A stretch of DNA of 64,000 nt from Plantago major. Its lineage: Eukaryota; Streptophyta; Magnoliopsida; Lamiales; Plantaginaceae. Shown here piece after piece: positions 49,327 through 61,750 of the stretch. The DNA lies in the NCBI GenBank assembly GCA_026545765.1, contig CM048840.1, positions 14,822,765 through 14,886,764 on the forward strand, read 5' to 3'. Within the stretch, counting starts at the first letter, position 1. The number at the start of each line of letters is the position of its first letter. The notes under the pieces were generated by a model. That model made no database searches, was not told where the DNA came from, and worked only from the letters and a program-made list of their open reading frames with translations. The translations under genes were made by a program, and so were the position numbers.

Positions 49327-52300
49327 TCAACCTGATGCAACGGCAGGTTCCGCTTTGTTCTCTTCTACTTGCTCTTCTTTACCAAACTCCTCGATCAATT
49401 CACCCAGCTCTGGAGTTGAATTTCTGATAGAGGGAAAATGAGAACTTATCAAACGACAATGCTATCTCCACCAACAAACCTTGCATATCTAGATAGGGTA
49501 TTGTGTATTGTGAAGTTAACTCCTATATTAGCCACTGCAATTAAACTTGAAGTTACAACATATACCAGAGAGTAGACAAGTGAAAGTTTCATGACTTACT
49601 TAGGAGTGCTGATGTTGAAGTGGACATACTGGTCCCCAAATGAGAATGAGTTCCGAACTTTGATTCCTGCATAAAACAAAGAGGTAAAACTATACTGATT
49701 TGTTCGTGACCGCGTCCCATGCATTTCCAAATGTTACATAAAACGAGACATAACAATCAATGCGATATAAGTTGTGCTTAACAAGTTCAACAATATGGAT
49801 TCAGCTAATAATGGCTTGACATATAATAAAACTTACGAAATGGACAGTAATAGACAAAATTAAAAGGTCTTGTTTACCTTTTTTCTTCAAAACAACCTTC
49901 TGGCCAGCTTGTGTGCCCGGACGTACCTACCAAACACAGACAATACAAGTTAATTCCAACAGAACCAATTTAAATTGAAGTTTTGGATAGTAGATCCTGG
50001 TATAAGAGCCTTAAAAGTAATGACATGTGCAATGAATTTCAGAGGTTTCTACATAACATGCCTAACAGGACATAAATGAAAAGGGAGTTGCAAACCTTAA
50101 CAACATCATCTCCTGTCAAAGTTGGCACCCTGATCGTTCCTCCCAGCATTGCCTGGAAAAGTATATAGGGAAGTACATGACCAGACGTGAGAATTAGGCA
50201 TCAGGACAAGCATCATTTTAGTTACTTGAATTGAAGATATTCAAAACTAAGGGTATTTTGAGCTGCAGTTTCTTATAAATATAGGTCTAGTACAATCACA
50301 CAGCACTTTTTCTCACAAAGCATCAATAGTGCACCAAAAATCAAAATGATTGTCCTTTTCATTTTTTAAGACACCACCACTAGCACTTGAAATGTAATAC
50401 CTGAGAAATGCTCAAAACCACATCAACGTGAATGTCAGCTTTTTCTCTGCGGAATACTGGGTCTTCTCTGACCTGTAAAAACATCCAGCACAAGTTTATG
50501 AAATGCCTACAAATCCAAATAATAATAAGTAATTTGTTAAAATGAAACGAGGATAAAGGGGGGCAAACCTTGACATTAACATAGAGATCACCATTTTGTT
50601 TTCCATCTGGATCTGCCCCACCACTTTTTGGAATCTTGATAGTTTCATTGTTGTCCACCCCTATACAAATTAACAGTTGGGGAGATGTCACAATAAATTA
50701 AATGAAACACTTCAACCAGCAATAACAAGTGAGAACTATTCCTACGAGTACTATTGATTTTTGAGGGGGATTAAATGGTTAATAAAGATCACGGGTAAAA
50801 GTAAAGATCATGCGTACAAAATTAGTCTGAAGGCTCAACACAAAGCAAAATTAATAAATCAACAAAGCATCCAACTTCTGAGAGCATACCTGGGATGACA
50901 TTCAACTTCACTGTTTTATTCCCTCTCACTACCCGTCTTCCTTTGCAAGATTTGCAGACACTCTGTTGCAATTGTAAAAATAAATCTTCGTACAAGGCAG
51001 TAATTATAAATTTTCATTGTAGAGTTCGGCTGATTAAACAGTAATCCAACCAAAGAAAAGAAAATAATCGGATCTTGAAGTGCATAATCATTAATCACAC
51101 AAGAGTTATTTTGAATCTTCCATCTACACATATTCAGAGTTTACTTCATGAAATCTGATGACCTCCACGTATTCAGAGATTTTTACTCATGAAATTCAAT
51201 GAGTTAGCAATATATCAATATACTACTACAGAGTACCTTTTACGGTTGGTAACTCGAAGGGAAAAAAAACTTTTGCAATTGGACAAAAATAAAATGAAAA
51301 TATTTCAGAGGTTTGTCTCAGTATATCACATTTGGGCCAAGGTGCGACGGTTCCTGATAATGATGAAACAAAATGCAATGCGCTTTTAGCTAATGGGACT
51401 ATGCCAGAGGACCATGAATTAAATGTTCATGATCTAACTAATAAAATGAAAATATAATCTGCTATTCAACAAGCATATCACCTGTTAGTACTAATCAAAT
51501 GAAAAACTAAGCAGGGGCAGAGCATGTCATGATTGATAAGCACGTGAATAAAGCAATACCAAAGCATGTAAACTAAACTATGACAGATTCTCAGATAACT
51601 TGATGTCATACCGATGCAATTTTTCCTGATCCACCACAATTTGGACAAAAGTATTTTTGTGTGATTGCGCCATCTTGAGATACAACCTGAAATAAACCTA
51701 CAGGTTATACCAAATTTTAAAAATACCACAATCTAGTTATGATAGGGTACTCACTATGCCAGAGCCTTTACACTTTTTACAAGTCTGAGGCTTGGTCCCA
51801 GGAGGAATGCCAGCTCCACCTAACATGATCAAGAAGAGTTTCAGGGCACCAAGAGAAAAAAATATAGGAAATACGACTGAAAAATGACAAGAACAAAGAA
51901 AAAAATAATACATTTACTAATTAAGAGAACTAGCACATAAAGAATTGGGAGACGCATAGCAGTGAAACTCATCAGTTTAACTAAATTATATTTGAGAAAC
52001 ACACATTGCAGTACCACAAGTAACGCAAGCCAAATCAGTCAGAAGAGACAGTGTTTTAGTGCACCCCTGAATTGCTTCCATAAATGATAGTTCAATCGAA
52101 ACCTACACATGGAATAAACTAGTAAGTCAATAATTTTCTCAAAAAGGAAGAATACGGAAAAATTCAAACAGATCTTTGTGTGTATTTCAAGACCTTCACA
52201 TCTTCACCTCCCACATCCCATTTGAAAGGGTTAGACTGCAACGATAACAGAATATGGAAAATGTCAAGCTCCAGAGGTCAATTGGCTACAGCATGTTACC

Positions 52301-54579
52301 AGTTTACTGGCTACCATTACCCTTTTGTAGAATAATTAACGAAGGCTATGTGGAATAAGACTAGCAGATTAACAGATTACTGGCACATTAATAGAAAACT
52401 TTTTATGACTCGATCCCCAAAATTCAGATTCAAAGCGTGTCAATTTTCGGCTTATGCCGAAGAGGCGAAGACATTAAGAAGTGACTTCAAGTTTAGAAAT
52501 GTAACTGGATGAAAAGAAATCTCCTTTATAGCACTTCAGTTTTACACATTATCACCATTTTATAGCCACAAGCCCACAATGAAAGATTATGGCTTGGTAT
52601 GTCAACATGCACATGAAGGCCAAGTTGCAAAGAAATGCAATAATTATGGATAATATATCAAATCAGACATCTAAATCAGTCTAAGAAGCAACCTATAAGA
52701 ATCCAGTAAAAATCCATATCCGATCGCACAGACATATATTGCTAGATTTAAAGAAGTATAGGTGCAAGAACAAATGCATACATTTGGGAATGGATCAAAA
52801 CCAGGATCTTCACCATTACCAACGCGTTCAAAGGCTTCATGACCAAGCTGTAAAATAAATTAATAAATAGGTAACAAAATAGTTAGACATAGATGTAAAA
52901 TTCTGATGATGTGGGGTGAGGGGGTGGGGGTTAGTGTAATGATTTCTGTAAATGTGTATGCCCATATTGAAAGGGCCAGCGAGAGCACATTAAAAGTACA
53001 TAATTTAGTTGAAATGGTTCTCCCTTTCCAGGATCATGTTAAGCAGAAACAGCAGAAACTTTCATCAAGATTATCATTAGATGTATAAAGTGGATAGTAT
53101 CCAAAAATTAAAGGAAATGTGACTACTTGTTTCACTGAATGCGTTTGAAGGAAAAACCAGTTACACCATTGTTAAGTTCTTAAGATTTGTAGAGCCATCT
53201 TTCCAAGTAAAAAGGTAATTCAGCATAGGATTTATGCTTATATCATTATGAATAATAAATGAATAATCCCTTTTCTCCATCACATGCACAATGAGTATGG
53301 TAATTATAGCCTATAGGCGCATGCAGTGCTCATGAACATCATAAAAAATGGTAGCAAGACCTGATCATACTGCTGACGCTTTTCTTCATCTTTCAAGACC
53401 TACAAAAGAGGGACCCAGAATAAGATAAACAGATTATAAATGAATAAGAATACATATGGAATGTAACTAGCAGACCTTGAAGACCGTCAAAATGTACCTC
53501 ATATGCCTTATGAACTACTTGGAATTTCTCCTCAGTTTCTGGGTCATCCTTATTTGTATCAGGATGCAACTTTTTCGCTAGCTACAGATTCATGAAATAC
53601 TTTAACAACACAAGAACAGTTGGGAGTTTTATATATAGCATCAATTCACAAGTTCTTACAAAATGTGATGGCATACCCCATAATAGGCTATCTTGATTTC
53701 AGATCCTGTTGCCTTTTCGTGGACCCCAAGGACTTCATAATAATCTCTTGACAATTGTGCTGTACATGAAAGATACAATTAAGTTAGAAAGACAGAACAA
53801 AAAAGGAAAGTAATAGAAAAGAGGGTAAAAATAAGACATAGGAGAAAGAAATGCAAAACACTCGATATCATTCACATTTAGACAGTTTGTTCAATCACAA
53901 TTCACAAACTACGACATGAAACGCTTTGAAGCTAGAACTGTAAGCCAATTATTTCCCTATTTCAGCTTATTTTGTATCTTGAGTTTCCACAATCCTGTCG
54001 ATGTCCGTATCACAAGCAACACAAACCAGGAACTCACTACATAGAAGCCTAAAAAACCCGCTTGATACGCCTCATTCATTCCTCAAACCAAAAAAGCAAC
54101 AAAAAGATCACAGTAACCTCAGATACTAAACTAAAACAAAAATGGCAAACCGATTACCAGAGCTGTGAATCCCTCTCGGCCGACAGAAATAACTATGCTT
54201 CAACCAAGATATGCCATCACCCCCTGCATTGCCAAACAAAATAAAAACCAGGTCTTGAAAAGCATAAACACTTATGAGCAATACTACTCAAATTTCAAAT
54301 TCAGTACCATTTCTGAAACTATTTGGATTGGAAAGGATCCTAGACGTTAAGGTTCTGAAACTCCTAGTTCCTTCTCTCAATAAGTGATCAGAGAACTGGA
54401 AATCGAGAAGAGAAAAGATAATCAGCAATTCATTATATACAGTAATGCAAAATAGAAAGGAGAATGATAAAGAAGAGGTTCAATATTATATTATATTATA
54501 TTACAGTGGTGGCGGAGTTTGGGCGGAGCAAGGAGGAGATAGACCGGCCGGTAAGGCGGAGGGAACTGGACCGGACCAT
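49327..54579 (-). CDS. Mitochondrial DnaJ (HSP40, type I), GFA2-like
   Basis: 18 exons on minus: 54505–54579, 54308–54395, 54158–54223, 53677–53759, 53498–53581, 53361–53399, 52782–52847, 52194–52235, 52015–52102, 51755–51819, 51612–51686, 50890–50962, 50569–50660, 50401–50472, 50096–50152, 49878–49926, 49600–49666, 49327–49423. Total 1278 nt, 425 aa, in frame. The first about 78 residues are rich in Arg and Ser ([20 protein letters not shown], later CRPRGIHSS), a likely mitochondrial presequence. The J domain is at about 81–147 with HPD at 110–112. The four zinc motifs are C207..C210, C224..C227, C246..C249 and C260..C263; the last reads CKSCKGRR. The C-terminal client-binding region follows ([38 protein letters not shown]). 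J proteins stimulate HSP70; the Arabidopsis relative GFA2 acts in mitochondria and is needed for polar nuclei fusion. Assignment to GFA2 rather than a paralogue is by recall of family features only. Confidence 0.92.
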
Positions 54580-55782
54580 ATCTCAGCTCAGGTCAGGTCA
54601 GCTCAAAGTGTACGAATTAGCCAGTGAGTTCTCAAAATCAGCCTGTGCTAAACCCTAGATAACTCCCCTTTGGTAATTAAATTTTGGGATTTTTCACACA
54701 AAAATTAGTAACTTTAAGTTATGGGGATTAATAATCCTACATTTTGTAATACAAATGATTCCCATTCTCCCATTTCATGATATTATAATTTTTTTTAAGC
54801 TATTAGATTTGTAACTTTAATATTACGATTTAATTAAAATTACTAAAAAAGTTGAATAAACGTTCATTATTATTAGTTGCCCCGACTTTAATGAGATTAT
54901 TTTTGTGAATCCTGATGTATCTTAATTCTTTATTATAAATGACACGTTATCTGTTTTACTCAAAAGAACGAAAAAAAGAAGGAATGTTTAGGGTAAATTA
55001 GTGATAAGTTACACTAATTTTTGGCTTCTCTAGAACGTAACACTACTTGCAAGTTGATTATTTAGTTCGAATTGTTGACGGAGTATCAAAGTTAGAATTT
55101 CTTACAATTATTGTATTAGACTGGCCTGTAAAAAATTAGAAAATATGTAGTACTAAATTGAGTATTTTCCATGTAATATAATTATCTAATACTCCCTTCA
55201 TTTCAGAAAAAAGTGTTACATTTCTTTATTCATGTCATTTATTTATTTTGTTTCTTTTAACGATATTAATAAATAAATTATTAAAATTATATAATGAAAA
55301 TTTAGTACTTAAATTTTTATTATATGATTTTATTAAATTATTTACTATTATCGTTTATAAGTAATTATTTCAAAACTCAAGACAATCAATTAAAGCGTAA
55401 ATAATTTCTCCTAAATTGGAGTATAATTTTGTGATTTTTATTTAAAAAAGCTCAATTATATTTTTTAATCTAAATTGATGATAGTCGAGACTCGAGATGA
55501 GAGGAAGTTCACAGGAGTTATTTTTAATTACTTACGGGTTTGATAGTGATTTTTGTTGAATTCCAGACTCCAATGTTTTCTGCAGGCTCACTCAATGCAA
55601 ATTGATTCAAGAAATTTGGGGTAAGTTAATATTAACGCCAATAATTATGAGATATGAAAGAAAGCCTCTATTAATCAGCATTGTGAATATGTTAAGATTA
55701 TTTAAAAACACATAGTAATATGTAAAGATTATTTAAAAAAGATTACTAAAACACAAAGTTTAATTTCCAGCATTGTGAACTA
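54580..55782. other. DnaJ promoter side and 3' flank of MCTP
   Basis: AT-rich intergenic sequence. The DnaJ 5' UTR and promoter must lie just right of 54579. A Stowaway-like end (CTCCCTTCATTTC after TA) at about 55192 has no clear partner. No gene. Confidence 0.5.
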
Positions 55783-58700
55783 TCAGAGCATGCTATCAGT
55801 TCTTGCAGTCAATCTCCTGAAGAAATTACTTGGCACAGATGGAAGCTTGCTCCTGAACCTTGGATGCCTCAACAGGTACAAACCACCTACCAATGTCACA
55901 ACTCTAAATGGAGTCACATATAGCACCACAGCTGCACAAAGACAGAACAAAATGAACAAGCTTGTTGCTCTTGGATCCCTCCAGCTTAAAACAGCCTGGA
56001 CTCGTTCCCCTTGCGTAGCGATATCTCCGACCACTGTTTGAATCCTGCCAGCAACGCTCCTCAGCCGATCATACCTCATGCGGACTATATCATGTGGTCT
56101 GGAAGTTGGAAACGTGTCGAATTCTTCATCCAGCTCGTCTAGGTTCACTGCTTCCGCCCAAGAGAGCTTCGGGTCCATGTGGGTTGGGTGCCTCGGTCGG
56201 TACCTGTAGTTCCATAGCCCGATGAGGAACATGTAAAGGCAGAGTGTTGGGAGTATCAGCTCCGGATACCAGATTAGTATCAGGAACAGCATGTGGACAA
56301 GAACCGAGGTGATCGGGTTTTTCCAGTGGCAGACGTCGGTGAACCACCGGTTTAGGGATATTAGACCTGACAGGAGCGACATGATGCGGAAGAAGTTGGC
56401 CTTGCTGCGTCTCATGCTCCACATGTGCGAATCTACGTCTAACATGTACTCGACGGCCTCTTTTCTTAGTGGAGGCTCAGCCCGGCTGAGCCGTGTTGCT
56501 ACGATGTTCATAGCTTGGTACCTCAAGTTCTCAACTTGGTTAACAGTGAACGGATGTAGATAGTGCATTTTGGGGAGTAAGGGCTTTCCATAGACGTGTA
56601 TCGTCTGGGAGAGCGCAAGGGTTGTGAAACGAATCGCCAGTTGGAGATCGCCCATTTTCTTGACCCCGGATGGTTGTAGAACCAAAAGGGGATAACAACT
56701 CGTGTAAGTACGGTGAGCTTCTAAGGTGGACAACCTTATACGTACCTTCCCAATACGTGAGTCGCGTGGTAGAGTAGATCCGCCAGGGCCTTGCTTTTGA
56801 CTCCCCAAGTGGCAGTTATCAAAAACTCCCAATGTTATGACAGTGCAAGGATCATAGACCTCCCAAGTGTACTGCTCATTCCATTTAGGACTAAAGTTGT
56901 CGAGAATGGTCCTCGTTCGGATCCATTTCTGTCCATACTTCGCTACGCAGTAAGCATCAGTACTTCCCCTGCCATCTTTCATCTTCATAGGGAGGAGACC
57001 TTCAGCACTTAGTATGCCTACTTCAAGAACGCCCACAGGAGGCTTCCAGAGTTGCTTTGCTGTTGGGCGTTGATCGCTTATGTACATTGTTGATTCATCA
57101 AGTACATGATATCCACCTTCAAGGCATACCCTCAAGTGTATTCTGCTTGAGAACTTGTGCTCCCGTCTCCTTTCGCCTTCCAGTGTACCAAAACCAAAGC
57201 TTTCAAGATTAAACCACCGTGAATGGACAGGGCGGTGATCAAGCCTCTTTTCAAACACTGTAAGAGGTAGGCTTATTTGCCCCAGTACATCATCTTTCGA
57301 GGAGTGAACTAGATCCACTACAGTAAGTACAAGCTGCTCTTCGAACGGCTCTGCAGCTACAAAGACCAAGTCTTCGTTCCAGATGGGATTTGCCGTGGGA
57401 GATGGACAAACTGCGGTTTTGAGAACTTGGCTTCCCACCTGAACTTTTACAAGAACTTCTGGATTCCGGCTTCTGTCATTTGGAATGATGTCTTGTGCTT
57501 CAATGACATTCACTCTCAAGTACCACAGTTTTGGTGAAACATACACCTTGGACCTTATGTTGAGAACCCCTTCTCCATAAACAGAAGCTGCATCAGCATG
57601 CCATGCTTCTGTGAACGCTTCATCAGCTTGTGTTCCCATCCAAACCGCAACCATAATTTCGCCTCTTACCATTCCATCTCCACGCCTGTCCTCTAGCCGG
57701 TACCATTGAGGCGCTAGAGGGCTATCGGGTGGGACTCTTGTCGGTACTTCATTCAAGTCGAAAATCACCCTCCCGAGAGAGTCATCTCTTCCCACCATAT
57801 CCTTGTCTTTCACGAAAACCTCAAGAACCGATGACTGTATCCGCTCTTTAGAGAAAGCGAATACTTGGTTCCATTCGGGATTCATTCTCTTCTCAACATG
57901 TTTAGTCCTTCCTTTGTAGTTTCCGAGCTTCACTTCCACATAAGGATCACAGCTAGCTGTGATGGCCCCTGCTGCAAGATCCTTGGCCTTGACCACTCGA
58001 ACGTAAAGATAGTACATTTGCTCAACAAGATCAAATGTGTTTGCAGCCATTCTTTCGCTGCCCATCCACCCTCTTCCACCGTAAGGCCCCGTAGCTTCTT
58101 TCACCTCGTAGTCCCCATCATGGATTGTATGAGGCCGAATATTGGTGACTTGCTGCTGCATTGTTAATTGGACTCCTTCCGGTCTCTTCTCTGTGTAAAG
58201 TGCCGGTTTTGGTGCTATTTGCTGCTTCTGTAAGTGAAAAGTAGCCTTTGAGCTAATTTCGACGCTATCTTTAAGAACTGGTTCAGTATCAGAAAGTTGG
58301 CTGTGAGTTTCAGTTGAGTCAGGAGGATATTTGGTGTTTTCTTGTTTCAAAGTGATTGAGCTATTAGCTTTATTTAGAGACTGTGGGGGAGGAATTGATA
58401 TAACAGGTTGGTTATCTGTAAGGTTTTCGGAATCTAAAATGGGAAGTTTGGAAGGGATAGAGTGTTGTTGAGGTGACAATGGTAAAGTGGCTTCAGTTGG
58501 AACAGATTCTGGAGAGAGATAGATTTGAAGGCCTATTTCACCTTTGACAGATGAAACAAGAGACTTCTTTTCAAGTTGGAATCTCTGGTAAACTTCTTCG
58601 CCTTTCCTAACGATATTAGAGCAAGAAACTCTCACCCTTCCAAGAAAATTCCTTCCTGGATTTGGCTCTCTCCTCTCATGATAAACAGACACTTCAATGT

Positions 58701-58896
58701 GATGGATGTGATTGTTTGTGGTTTGGTCAAACTGAAAGATAAGTTTCTGGTTCCAAATGGGATTGAGGTTCTTGGGGATTGTTCTGGTTCGACTAATCTG
58801 GTTGTCGAAATCGACTTCTACATATGGACTTGCTGATCCTGTACCATCTTTAGGCATAAGATCATGTGCATCTATTACTTCTACCACTAACTTCAT
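55783..58896 (-). CDS. Multiple C2 domain and transmembrane region protein (MCTP), four C2 domains
   Basis: A single open frame of 1037 codons, intronless as is usual for plant MCTPs. Domains: C2A about 1–125 (MKLVVEVIDAHDLMPKDGTG), a Pro/Ser/Gln-rich linker 130–255, C2B about 294–420 (YYLYVRVVKAKDLAAG), C2C about 455–590 (LWYLRVNVIEAQDIIPNDRS), C2D about 620–755 (GVLEVGILSAEGLLPMKMKD) and the PRT_C tail with two hydrophobic segments (about 861–895 and 976–1010), ending VPSNFFRRLTARTDSML. MCTPs are ER-anchored by the C-terminal membrane segments, and the C2 domains bind the plasma membrane; several work at plasmodesmata (QUIRKY, FTIP1). The start at 58896 is chosen because C2A begins at residue 1. 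I do not assign a paralogue number. Confidence 0.96.
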   Translation of the reverse strand: MKLVVEVIDAHDLMPKDGTGSASPYVEVDFDNQISRTRTIPKNLNPIWNQKLIFQFDQTTNNHIHHIEVSVYHERREPNPGRNFLGRVRVSCSNIVRKGEEVYQRFQLEKKSLVSSVKGEIGLQIYLSPESVPTEATLPLSPQQHSIPSKLPILDSENLTDNQPVISIPPPQSLNKANSSITLKQENTKYPPDSTETHSQLSDTEPVLKDSVEISSKATFHLQKQQIAPKPALYTEKRPEGVQLTMQQQVTNIRPHTIHDGDYEVKEATGPYGGRGWMGSERMAANTFDLVEQMYYLYVRVVKAKDLAAGAITASCDPYVEVKLGNYKGRTKHVEKRMNPEWNQVFAFSKERIQSSVLEVFVKDKDMVGRDDSLGRVIFDLNEVPTRVPPDSPLAPQWYRLEDRRGDGMVRGEIMVAVWMGTQADEAFTEAWHADAASVYGEGVLNIRSKVYVSPKLWYLRVNVIEAQDIIPNDRSRNPEVLVKVQVGSQVLKTAVCPSPTANPIWNEDLVFVAAEPFEEQLVLTVVDLVHSSKDDVLGQISLPLTVFEKRLDHRPVHSRWFNLESFGFGTLEGERRREHKFSSRIHLRVCLEGGYHVLDESTMYISDQRPTAKQLWKPPVGVLEVGILSAEGLLPMKMKDGRGSTDAYCVAKYGQKWIRTRTILDNFSPKWNEQYTWEVYDPCTVITLGVFDNCHLGSQKQGPGGSTLPRDSRIGKVRIRLSTLEAHRTYTSCYPLLVLQPSGVKKMGDLQLAIRFTTLALSQTIHVYGKPLLPKMHYLHPFTVNQVENLRYQAMNIVATRLSRAEPPLRKEAVEYMLDVDSHMWSMRRSKANFFRIMSLLSGLISLNRWFTDVCHWKNPITSVLVHMLFLILIWYPELILPTLCLYMFLIGLWNYRYRPRHPTHMDPKLSWAEAVNLDELDEEFDTFPTSRPHDIVRMRYDRLRSVAGRIQTVVGDIATQGERVQAVLSWRDPRATSLFILFCLCAAVVLYVTPFRVVTLVGGLYLLRHPRFRSKLPSVPSNFFRRLTARTDSML

Positions 58897-59238
58897 GATG
58901 CTTTTTTCAGCTTTGTTTGGCTCCTTAAGGAAGTTATCAAGAAGTGGATTAGCTCAAGATATCTCTAACTCCATTCAGAAGCAAAGAAGTTGTTCATGTT
59001 AGGGAACAAAAAAGTGATTCTGTAAGAAAGAATCTGAGGAAGGTATCAGACTTTGTGCTAAAGTTCTTGGAGGAGAAACATCATGTGAAAAGTTTCTGGA
59101 TTTGTCTTTCATCTGATCTCTTGGTTGATGAAACAAGAAAATATTCTTAAAGACATATCATGTGTCATTGATTTGAGGCGTTAATATTCTTTTTGTTTCT
59201 TATCTCTTCATTTTTTCCTTATGAAGTTGCACTCACTA
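58897..59238. other. MCTP upstream region
   Basis: It should hold the 5' UTR and promoter of the minus-strand MCTP gene. I recognise no specific element. The right edge is the left target duplication (59231–59238) of the hAT-like element. Confidence 0.5.
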
Positions 59239-59938
59239 CAGTGGCAAATCCAGTACAAGAATTCAGTGGGTTCAAAGTCTATATTAACTCCGTCCCGGAG
59301 AATTTTATAGGTCGACGCATAATTTTAAGTGAAAAATAAAAGATCTAAGATAAAAACATGAAATGTCGAAAAAGTTGTAATTTTAGTGGAAAAAAGTGTA
59401 ATTTAGTGTAAATGTAAGATTTTATTATTATTTATTGAGTGTGAGACAGCTTACTTTTATAGTAACATATAAAATTATGTAGGAAAGTTAAAAATTTCAA
59501 GTTTTGCGCGAATGAAGAAGGTATAACATGTCAAATTCTTAAGAGAAATTACAGATGAATTCTAAAAATAAAGGAATACTATATATTCTATTACCATCTA
59601 GTCACCCACTTCCTTTATTGTTTTTTTCCTAAAGGAAATCAACTTTTTTTCCATTATACTCACTCCGTCATAGACTCAACTTTTATTTTTCTGTTTTAGT
59701 ATGCACCAAACTCAACTTTTAATTTCTTAAATGAAAAATCAAACATGTTATTATATATGTACAATCTAAAACGATGAAAATATGATGTTGAGTAAAAAAC
59801 CAACTCAAATTGGAGATATCATCAATCGAACCTGAATCATATGCCCAAAAACCTGCTGTCCATACCACTACACCGTGAAACTTTTATTCAATTTCATGTA
59901 GTGTATATATACTACTTCGGCTCTGTTCTTTTCAACTG

Positions 59939-60046
59939 AAAACTCATTCGATTGGGCCCATTCGATTCTGGCCCATTCAATTCAGCTCATTTCGCCTTGA
60001 TTCGATTCAGTTCATTAAATTCATATTATTATTGTTGTTGTTGTTG

Positions 60047-60093
<47 letters not shown>

Positions 60094-60878
60094 TTATCAT
60101 TTATTTACACACCCGATCTTTTGTACGAGGAAAATAAGAAAATTTATCAAATTGAGTTATTTTCAACTTTTTTTCTTTTTTTCTTTTTAATACGACTTTT
60201 AGTAGATCAATGAAATAAAGAGTATAGTTACAATTTGAACTAACAAAAAATCTACATGTCAAAAACTCCAAAACAAGTTAAACCAAACCAAAAATCGGAC
60301 CAAACTTTATAAAAATAATATTATATATCACAAATATTGAAAAATGGCATTTATTCCTCTATATTATCTTCCTCGGGCTCTATATTGCCTGGAATAGAGC
60401 CAAATTTCTCAATGTCATCTACTACACACTGCTCATCGCTTTTCCTTGTCGGGTTCAATAAATCATTATCCACTCCACTTGGACATTGATATCATGTCAA
60501 AACCCAGATTTCAAGTTTACACACGCATAAAATTATGCAGTGAAGGTAGCAACAATCACGATATTTGATATGTGTCTTCCATTTGAGGCATCGTATAAAG
60601 ACCTTCTACGCGGTTGGTTTTAAAGTTTGTTATAGAATAATAAATAAAATGTAAATGACGAAAAAAAGTAGGAAGAATGTGAAAAGATGACAAAATAATA
60701 TATTTTTTAATTGTGATTATATATACCATCATATAATTGTTATTATTATTACACAATAATTTCTTGATTCGATTCGATTAGTTTCAGATTTCATTCGATT
60801 CGGCCCATTCATTCGCCTGGGCCCATTCAGCCGATTCGAAGAATTTCATTGAAAGAATGAGTTTTCTTCCTTCGTCTC
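59939..60878. mobile_element. Inner element with long degenerate inverted ends
   Basis: The left part is AAAACTCATTCGATTGGGCC and onward. The right part, read on minus, is AAAACTCATTCTTTCAATG, later GGGCCCA and GGGCCGAATCGAATG. Both carry repeated GGCCCATTC and GATTCGATT. This looks like a transposon with subterminal repeats inside the hAT-like element. No coding frame, and the target duplication is not clear. Confidence 0.5.
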
Positions 60879-60918
60879 CATGTTATCCATTTTGACTTTT
60901 TCGGTCAAACGTTTTCAA

Positions 60919-61056
60919 CTTTGACTACGAATAAATCGTAAACGGTAAATCTAAAATGTTCAATTAAATTATATTATGATAGTTGAAGGACTAAAGTTTC
61001 ATAATATAATTTAATTGAACATTTTACATTTGCGGTTTAACATTAATTTGTAGTCA
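60919..61056. mobile_element. Foldback MITE (138 bp)
   Basis: Arms of about 60 bp starting TTTGACTAC and ending GTAGTCAGA are inverted complements (core TGTTCAATTAAATTATATTA against TAATATAATTTAATTGAACA). The loop is about 16 bp, so it could form a long hairpin if transcribed. Confidence 0.75.
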
Positions 61057-61160
61057 GACACTATCGAATAGGCCAAAGCAGAATATTTACGTGGATAGAT
61101 AATTTCAGTGGGGTCTAGTGCCCCCACTGGATCTCATGTGGCTCCGCCACTAACTCACTA

Positions 61161-61750
61161 TTTTTAGATGCGCGCTGGATAAACTCTACGGACTACGGAC
61201 TCACTAAGTTAAACCGCAATCCTCATACTAAGAATGCATAAATCAAATAAATTCACTCCAAGTGAGTTCTATGAAGAGGATATCAATCCTCCGTTAAGTT
61301 TTTCTTTTTGCAATTCACTAGGAAGAAAATGAAGATTCATTATAGCTGCGTAGCATTTCTTAATTCTTAGTGCTTTATTCCTTTCTTAATCACTAACAAG
61401 TAAACTATTACTACTAAACTGAACTCCGTTTTGGATATGAGATTGTGATTTAGACTTTGTTCTGTACGGACTTATGCTTAAACCAAAGTAGAGATTTAAA
61501 AGATGCTTATAATCACACCCAAATTTATTTCTAGCTAGAATGCTGTGCACTACATAATAGTAATTCAGTAAAACTGATATTAATATACAACTAGATATAC
61601 GAAGAAAGATATCCTCGTTTCAATAAGATACTGTATATACGTACATTTTTCATTCGTCTCAATAAATCTATAATCTCTATCTCTCCCTAGCCGCGCAGAT
61701 GCAGATAGGGCTGGGCAGAACCGAACTCGGCCCGTGAAAATCTCAGCCGG
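61161..61750. other. Intergenic between hAT-like element and PGIP promoter
   Basis: AT-rich, no gene, no clear repeat structure. Confidence 0.5.

Larger units (their letters stand above)
59239..61152. mobile_element. hAT-like non-autonomous transposon with 8-bp target duplication
   Basis: The left end is CAGTGGCAAATCCAG at 59239. The right end reads GTGGCTCCGCCACTA up to 61152, whose complement TAGTGGCGGAGCCAC matches the left end imperfectly. Perfect 8-bp flanking repeats ACTCACTA are at 59231–59238 and 61153–61160. Eight-bp duplications and such short TIRs are the hAT rule. There is no transposase frame. The interior contains a Stowaway-like scrap (about 59660–59730), a palindromic AAT microsatellite (60040–60095) and two smaller inverted-repeat elements. 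Confidence 0.8.

Noticed and set aside
54445..54658. Plus-strand frames near the DnaJ start
   Set aside because: Antisense of DnaJ exon 1, which encodes the presequence on minus.
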